This document shows positions 60,286 to 64,000 of a stretch of 64,000 nt of DNA, one piece after another. The DNA is taken from assembly GCF_000217955.3 (NCBI RefSeq), contig NZ_AFOY02000015.1:868001-932000 (forward strand), in the 5' to 3' direction. Source of the DNA: Pseudomonas fluorescens HK44. Its GTDB lineage: Bacteria; Pseudomonadota; Gammaproteobacteria; Pseudomonadales; Pseudomonadaceae. The notes under the pieces were generated by a model. It was given only the letters and a program-made list of their open reading frames with translations. It had not been told where the DNA came from and searched no databases. Position 1 is the stretch's first letter. Every line of letters begins with the position of its first letter. Made by a program: the position numbers and the translations under genes.

Positions 60286-60888
60286 ATGCCCGTTCAACTT
60301 CTGCCTGAAACCCCGTCGCAAACGGCCGGCCCCTATGTGCATATCGGCTTGGCATTGGAGGCTGCCGGCAACCTGCCGCGCGAGCAGGAAATCTGGAACG
60401 ACATGGCCAAACCTGGCGCACCAGGAGAGCACATTTTATTGCTGGGCCACGTTTATGACGGTAATGGCCACTTGATTCGTGACGCGTTTCTGGAGTTCTG
60501 GCAGGCCAATCATGACGGCGTCTACGACAGCGTTTACGACCTGGAAAAACCGTTCAACTGTTTTGGCCGTACCGCCACGACCGATGTCGGTGAATGGACG
60601 ATCAAAACCGTGAAGCCCGGCGTCGTGAACAACTCCGCAGGCGTTGCCATGGCCGCGCATATCAACGTGGCTCTGTTTGCTCGTGGCATCAACATCCACT
60701 TGCAGACCCGACTGTACTTCGACGACGAACCGCAGGCGAATGCAGTGGACCCCGTATTGAATCTGATCGAACAACCCCATCGGCGTGAAACCTTGATTGC
60801 CAAGCGCTGCACGGTTGACGGGAAGTTGGCCTACCGGTTCGATATTCATGTTCAAGGTGAAGCGGAAACCGTGTTTTTCGACTTCTGA
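60286..60888 (+). CDS. pcaG: protocatechuate 3,4-dioxygenase alpha subunit
   Basis: 200 residues. LLPETPSQTAGPYVHIGLALEAAG start, DAFLEFWQANHDGVYDS, WTIKTVKPGVVNN, AHINVALFARGINIHLQTRLYF. As in other alpha subunits, the four Fe ligands of PcaH are not kept. Forms the (alpha-beta-Fe)12 enzyme with PcaH. Confidence 0.95.
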   Translation: MPVQLLPETPSQTAGPYVHIGLALEAAGNLPREQEIWNDMAKPGAPGEHILLLGHVYDGNGHLIRDAFLEFWQANHDGVYDSVYDLEKPFNCFGRTATTDVGEWTIKTVKPGVVNNSAGVAMAAHINVALFARGINIHLQTRLYFDDEPQANAVDPVLNLIEQPHRRETLIAKRCTVDGKLAYRFDIHVQGEAETVFFDF

Positions 60889-60912
60889 CGACGCAGGCAC
60901 AGTGTCGAGACG

Positions 60913-60933
60913 GCCTCCCCTTTTCCGGGAGGC
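60913..60933 (+). terminator. possible weak terminator after pcaHG
   Basis: Stem GCCTCCC/GGGAGGC with loop CCTTTTCC-like spacer. No clear T-tract follows. Confidence 0.4.
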
Positions 60934-61055
60934 TATCTGCACAGGTGAAGCCCCTTCTGACGTATCCTCAATCACTGGGCGTGATGGAATGTCGTGGTAG
61001 GCAAGCCCCCCTGACCATCAGCCAGCCATGTGCCTCTGAAAAAATACCATTGTAT

Positions 61056-61070
61056 AAACACTGACAGTTT
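61056..61070 (+). promoter_or_regulatory. TetR operator candidate before the tetR gene
   Basis: AAACACTGACAGTTT, an imperfect palindrome centred on CTGACAG, set in an A/T-rich promoter (TATAAAC...TATAGAAT). The core ACACTGACAGT recurs before the efflux operon. Confidence 0.55.
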
Positions 61071-61121
61071 CTATAGAATCCGCAAGGCACTGAACAGCCG
61101 ATTCCGAGCATCGCCAAGCCC

Positions 61122-61742
61122 ATGATCCAAAAGACCACCCAGTCAACGCCTGCCAAACCGCGTAGCCGATCCTCGATTGGCGCGGTGCGCAGCCCACAAA
61201 GTACCGAGGCCATCCTCGAAGCGGCCGCCGCTATTCTTGAAGAGCAAGGGTACCGGGCGTTCACCATGGACGCACTGGTCGAGCGTGCCGGGTCAAGCAA
61301 GCCGACCATCTATCGCTGGTGGCGCAGCAAAGGCGCTTTGTTGAGAGATGTTTACGAGCGCGCCGCGTTGACTTTTGTCACCTCCCCCGACACCGGCAAT
61401 CTGGAACAGGATTTGATTGTGCATTTGCGCTCACTTTGGACTTGGTGGCGGTCGTCTAGCGCCGGGGAAACCCTCCGCAGTTTCTTCATTGAAATTCAGA
61501 TGGATTCAAAGGCCATTGCGGAATTCCGAGAGGAGTTTCTACCGCGCCGCGAACGTACTTTGCGCAAGATATTCGCCAGAGCAGTGAGCGCAGGAGAAAT
61601 TGTCGACGGTCCTGCCGTAGAGGCCGCCGTGTCGATGCTCACAGGCATGTCCTGGCTGCATCTGATCACCGCGAACCTGGAAAATCTGGATGACATCGAC
61701 AATTCAGTCGCGGTGATCGTCAAGGGCCTGAGAGTTCGATAG
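61122..61742 (+). CDS. TetR/AcrR-family repressor
   Basis: 206 residues. N-terminal HTH: STEAILEAAAAILEEQGYRAF and TMDALVERAGSSKPTIYRWW (helices 2-3 at ~45-65). The C-terminal ligand domain ends VAVIVKGLRVR and is of the TetR_C type found in many efflux repressors. It lies directly upstream of the OMF-MFP operon on the same strand. Matching palindromes before both genes suggest it represses itself and the pump. Confidence 0.82.
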   Translation: MIQKTTQSTPAKPRSRSSIGAVRSPQSTEAILEAAAAILEEQGYRAFTMDALVERAGSSKPTIYRWWRSKGALLRDVYERAALTFVTSPDTGNLEQDLIVHLRSLWTWWRSSSAGETLRSFFIEIQMDSKAIAEFREEFLPRRERTLRKIFARAVSAGEIVDGPAVEAAVSMLTGMSWLHLITANLENLDDIDNSVAVIVKGLRVR

Positions 61743-61779
61743 TCGTCAGAAGGCCCAGATCTTTTTTTGCCCATAACGA

Positions 61780-61792
61780 CACTGACAGTGTT
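61780..61792 (+). promoter_or_regulatory. TetR operator candidate before the efflux operon
   Basis: ACACTGACAGTGT, a perfect palindrome about one central base, 77 nt before the OMF start. Shares ACACTGACAGT with the site at 61056-61070. Confidence 0.6.
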
Positions 61793-61868
61793 TATTAACC
61801 GAATCGCACTCACAACCTGTCACCTTTTCATTTCTGCCCGCCAGTCTTTACGCCAGAGAATACCGTTC

Positions 61869-63377
61869 ATGAACAGTCGAAAAAATGAGGAGTTTACGGA
61901 CGTGCGATCCAGGCGTCCCTTTGCCGCCCGAGTGTCAGCCGCTGTCTTGCTGGTCCTGCTTGCCGGTTGCTCTTTCAGTGACTTGAAGCCCCAGTCCCGA
62001 ATGCTCTCGCCCGGGGGTGCCAGCGAAACACTGGCCAATAGCGGCATCACGTTATCGACTGCCGGTTGGCCAACCGAAACCTGGTGGACCAGCTTCAACG
62101 ATCCGCAGCTCAATTCCTTGGTTGAAGAGGCGCTCGCAGATAGTCCGACACTGCGCTCCGCCACCGCTCGCGTGCGCCAGGCAGGCGCCATGGAGGCCAT
62201 CGAAAGTGCCTCGCTGCTACCACGTATTGACGCTACGGCAAGTACCACCCGCGAACGCTTCAGTGCTAACGGCACTACGCCTGCGCCCGCTAAAGGCACC
62301 TGGCAAAATGTCGACCAGGCGACGCTGAATGTCGGGTACGAACTGGATTTCTGGGGCAAAAATCGTTCTGCCGTTGAAGCCGCGGTGGGACGCCGACATG
62401 CGCTTGAAGTCGACAGCCATGCGGCTGCGCTGATGCTATCGGCATCCATCGTGCAAACCTATATAGCCTTGCAGGACACTTATGAGCAACTTGACGTTGC
62501 TCAAGCGTTACTCGACCAGCAAGTCCACATCGAAAAGCTGACGCAGCAACGCTTTACCGCCGAATTGGGCACGCAAATCGATATCAAGCAATCCCAAGCC
62601 TCGCTGCCCGCCAGCCGGGCCAACATTGCAGGCCTCAAAGAAGTGATCGAGCTGAACCAGAACAAGCTCGCCTCTTTACTGGGCAAGGGACCTGACCGTG
62701 GACGCTCGATTGCCCGCCCCCACATGCAGGCAAGTAACACCATCGCATTACCCAGCCATATTCCTGCCGAGCTGGTCGGGCATCGTCCCGACGTGGTCGC
62801 TCAACGCTGGCGCGTAGAGGCGTCGGGGCATGAGATTGATGTGGCCAAAGCCCGGTTTTACCCAAACGTGAACCTCACGTCCTTTATTGGCCTGCAAAGC
62901 CTTGCGTTCGACACCTTCAACGACCACAGCAGCAGAATTTTAGGCTTTTCGCCGGCGATCAGCCTGCCGATTTTCGAGGGTGGACGATTGCGCGGCAATC
63001 TGGATGCTCAGGATGCGGCTTACGACCTGGCAGTTGAAAACTACAACCAGACCGTCATTGATGCGCTACGTGACATCGCCGATCAATTGTCTTCGTTGCG
63101 TTGGTTGAAAGAGCGACTGACCCAACAACTCGAGGCTGTCAACACCGCCCAGGCCGCGTCCGATCTGGTCAACCTGCGCTATGGCGCGGGGCTGGCCACG
63201 TACCTGCAAGTGCTGGCCACCGAGAACGCGACACTGACCCAAAAAAGTCAATTGGTCGCGTTGCAGTCCCGTGCGCTTTCTCTGCAAGCCAATTTGAGCC
63301 GGGCGCTGGGCGGTGGCTATCGCCCCGAGTTCTCCGCCAACGCCCCTGCACTCCCAACTGTAGCTGATAAATCATGA
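61869..63377 (+). CDS. outer-membrane efflux lipoprotein (NodT/OprM family)
   Basis: About 502 residues from the ATG at 61869; a longer reading begins in the operator region. Lipobox LLVLLAGC with lipidated Cys34. Two OEP repeats: DPQLNSLVEEALADSPTLRSATARVRQAG and the second around RYGAGLATYLQVLATENATL. NVGYELDFWGKNRSAVEAA and GHRPDVVAQRWRVEASG are family hallmarks. Outer-membrane channel of a tripartite drug or solvent pump. It overlaps the MFP gene by ATGA. Confidence 0.9.
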   Translation: MNSRKNEEFTDVRSRRPFAARVSAAVLLVLLAGCSFSDLKPQSRMLSPGGASETLANSGITLSTAGWPTETWWTSFNDPQLNSLVEEALADSPTLRSATARVRQAGAMEAIESASLLPRIDATASTTRERFSANGTTPAPAKGTWQNVDQATLNVGYELDFWGKNRSAVEAAVGRRHALEVDSHAAALMLSASIVQTYIALQDTYEQLDVAQALLDQQVHIEKLTQQRFTAELGTQIDIKQSQASLPASRANIAGLKEVIELNQNKLASLLGKGPDRGRSIARPHMQASNTIALPSHIPAELVGHRPDVVAQRWRVEASGHEIDVAKARFYPNVNLTSFIGLQSLAFDTFNDHSSRILGFSPAISLPIFEGGRLRGNLDAQDAAYDLAVENYNQTVIDALRDIADQLSSLRWLKERLTQQLEAVNTAQAASDLVNLRYGAGLATYLQVLATENATLTQKSQLVALQSRALSLQANLSRALGGGYRPEFSANAPALPTVADKS

Positions 63378-64000
63378 CCAACCAAACGTCCTCTCCCGTC
63401 GATCCCGCTCAACCCCAAGCCTCATATCGTCCCCAGTTGTTGCTGATCCTGGGCATCGCGCTGTTAATGGCAACCCTGGGCATCTGGTACCTGTTGGGAC
63501 TTGGTACCGTATCTACCGACGATGCCTATGTGGACGGTAACATCGTTCAGGTGACCTCCCAGGTCAGTGGCACCGTGACGATGATCAGTGGCGACAACAC
63601 CGATCATGTCGATGCCAATACGCTGCTGGTCACGCTCAATGCTGTGGATGCCGAGATCCAGTTCGAGCGCGCCAAATCCAACCTTGCCCGCGCCGTACGC
63701 CAGGCCCGCACCCAGTATTACCAGGTGCAACAACTGCAGGCTGAAGTCAGCCAACGACAAAACGACGTAAACAAGGCCCAGGATGATGTACGCCGACGCG
63801 ATCAGCTTGCTGCCAGCGGCGCCGTTTCTCGCGAAGAGATCAGCCATGCCGAGGAGGTGCTTAAAAATGCCTTGGCGGGTCTGGACGGTACCCGGCATGC
63901 ACTGGCGGTTCGCCTGGCCATGGTCGATAACACGACTCTGCGTACCCACCCCGATGTGCTGGTGGCTGCCGCCAATTTGCGCGATGCCTGTATTTCTTTA
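63374..64000 (+). CDS. EmrA/HlyD-type membrane fusion protein (cut by window edge)
   Basis: 209 residues present; runs off the right edge. A single N-terminal transmembrane segment (LLLILGIALLMATLGIWYLL, ~24-43) precedes GLGTVSTDDAYVDGNIVQVTSQVSGTV, the EmrA beta-barrel/lipoyl start, then a coiled-coil hairpin (QAEVSQRQNDVNKAQDDVRR). Periplasmic adaptor between the OMF and an inner-membrane MFS (EmrB-type) pump expected just outside the window. Confidence 0.88.
   Translation, partial: MTNQTSSPVDPAQPQASYRPQLLLILGIALLMATLGIWYLLGLGTVSTDDAYVDGNIVQVTSQVSGTVTMISGDNTDHVDANTLLVTLNAVDAEIQFERAKSNLARAVRQARTQYYQVQQLQAEVSQRQNDVNKAQDDVRRRDQLAASGAVSREEISHAEEVLKNALAGLDGTRHALAVRLAMVDNTTLRTHPDVLVAAANLRDACISL

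Overview
The window looks like a Pseudomonas chromosome. The evidence is GC-rich coding on both strands, several REP/REPIN-type palindromes typical of fluorescent pseudomonads, and a pcaQ-pcaHG block next to an Emr-type efflux operon. About 57 kb of it (1-57710) is one large catabolic island. By gene content it is an aerobic 9,10-seco steroid degradation cluster of the bile-acid (cholate) kind known from Pseudomonas and Comamonas.

Layout. (1) 1-9202, minus strand: C/D-ring and beta-oxidation genes (EchA20-like ring-D hydrolase, a heteromeric acyl-CoA dehydrogenase pair, FadA6-like thiolase, two SDRs, a MaoC hydratase, a second thiolase), then two envelope genes (YCF48-type protein and an MMPL/RND transporter cut by the window edge). 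(2) 9203-9889: a regulatory gap with a small exported-peptide ORF on the plus strand. (3) 14525-9890, minus: hsaC, ipdA, ipdB, an enoyl-CoA hydratase, ipdC. (4) 24983-14721, minus: two SDRs, a BaiE/SnoaL-like dehydratase, an Old Yellow Enzyme, a CoA ligase, a metallo-beta-lactamase-fold hydrolase, a DUF1302 outer-membrane protein, a thiolase-like aldolase and a DUF35-MaoC fusion. (5) 25193-29568, plus: MFS transporter, HsaD-like hydrolase, FMN/4Fe-4S/FAD oxidoreductase. (6) 41118-29727, minus: SDR, then a full igr-like side-chain set (ChsH2-, ChsE1-, ChsH1-, Ltp2- and ChsE2-like), a further acyl-CoA dehydrogenase pair, a CoA ligase and DUF1329. (7) 41266-42051, plus: enoyl-CoA hydratase. (8) 47950-42207, minus: hsaA, kstD, kshB, fadD3-like ligase. 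(9) 51274-48199, minus: aldehyde dehydrogenase and Tat-exported amidase. (10) 51597-57710, plus: hsaB, a 7alpha-HSDH-like SDR, hsaE, hsaG, hsaF, MFS transporter.

How it works together (inference from families). Uptake and envelope proteins bring the steroid in. The amidase may deconjugate bile salts. CoA ligases, acyl-CoA dehydrogenases, MaoC hydratases and Ltp2-type aldolases shorten the side chain, with an aldehyde dehydrogenase for the aldehyde intermediate. KstD and the Ksh system open ring B. HsaAB, HsaC, HsaD and HsaEGF degrade ring A. FadD3, IpdABC, EchA20-like, IpdE-type dehydrogenases and FadA6 degrade rings C and D. KshA, the oxygenase partner of KshB, and any steroid-responsive regulator are not in this window.

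The most striking observation is a repeated 19-bp dyad, consensus TTAGTCYNNNYGGACGATG, in front of nearly every transcription unit of the island and absent from the flanking pca/efflux genes. In most copies a -10-like hexamer starts exactly 20 nt downstream, so the dyad is centred near -42. That is the geometry of a class II activator site. One copy (41175-41194) fits in both directions.

Beyond 57.7 kb lies a scar: the C-terminal remnant of an IS3-family transposase and a frameshifted LysR fragment. It separates the steroid island from pcaQ-pcaHG (protocatechuate 3,4-dioxygenase) and a TetR-controlled tripartite efflux operon that runs off the right edge.
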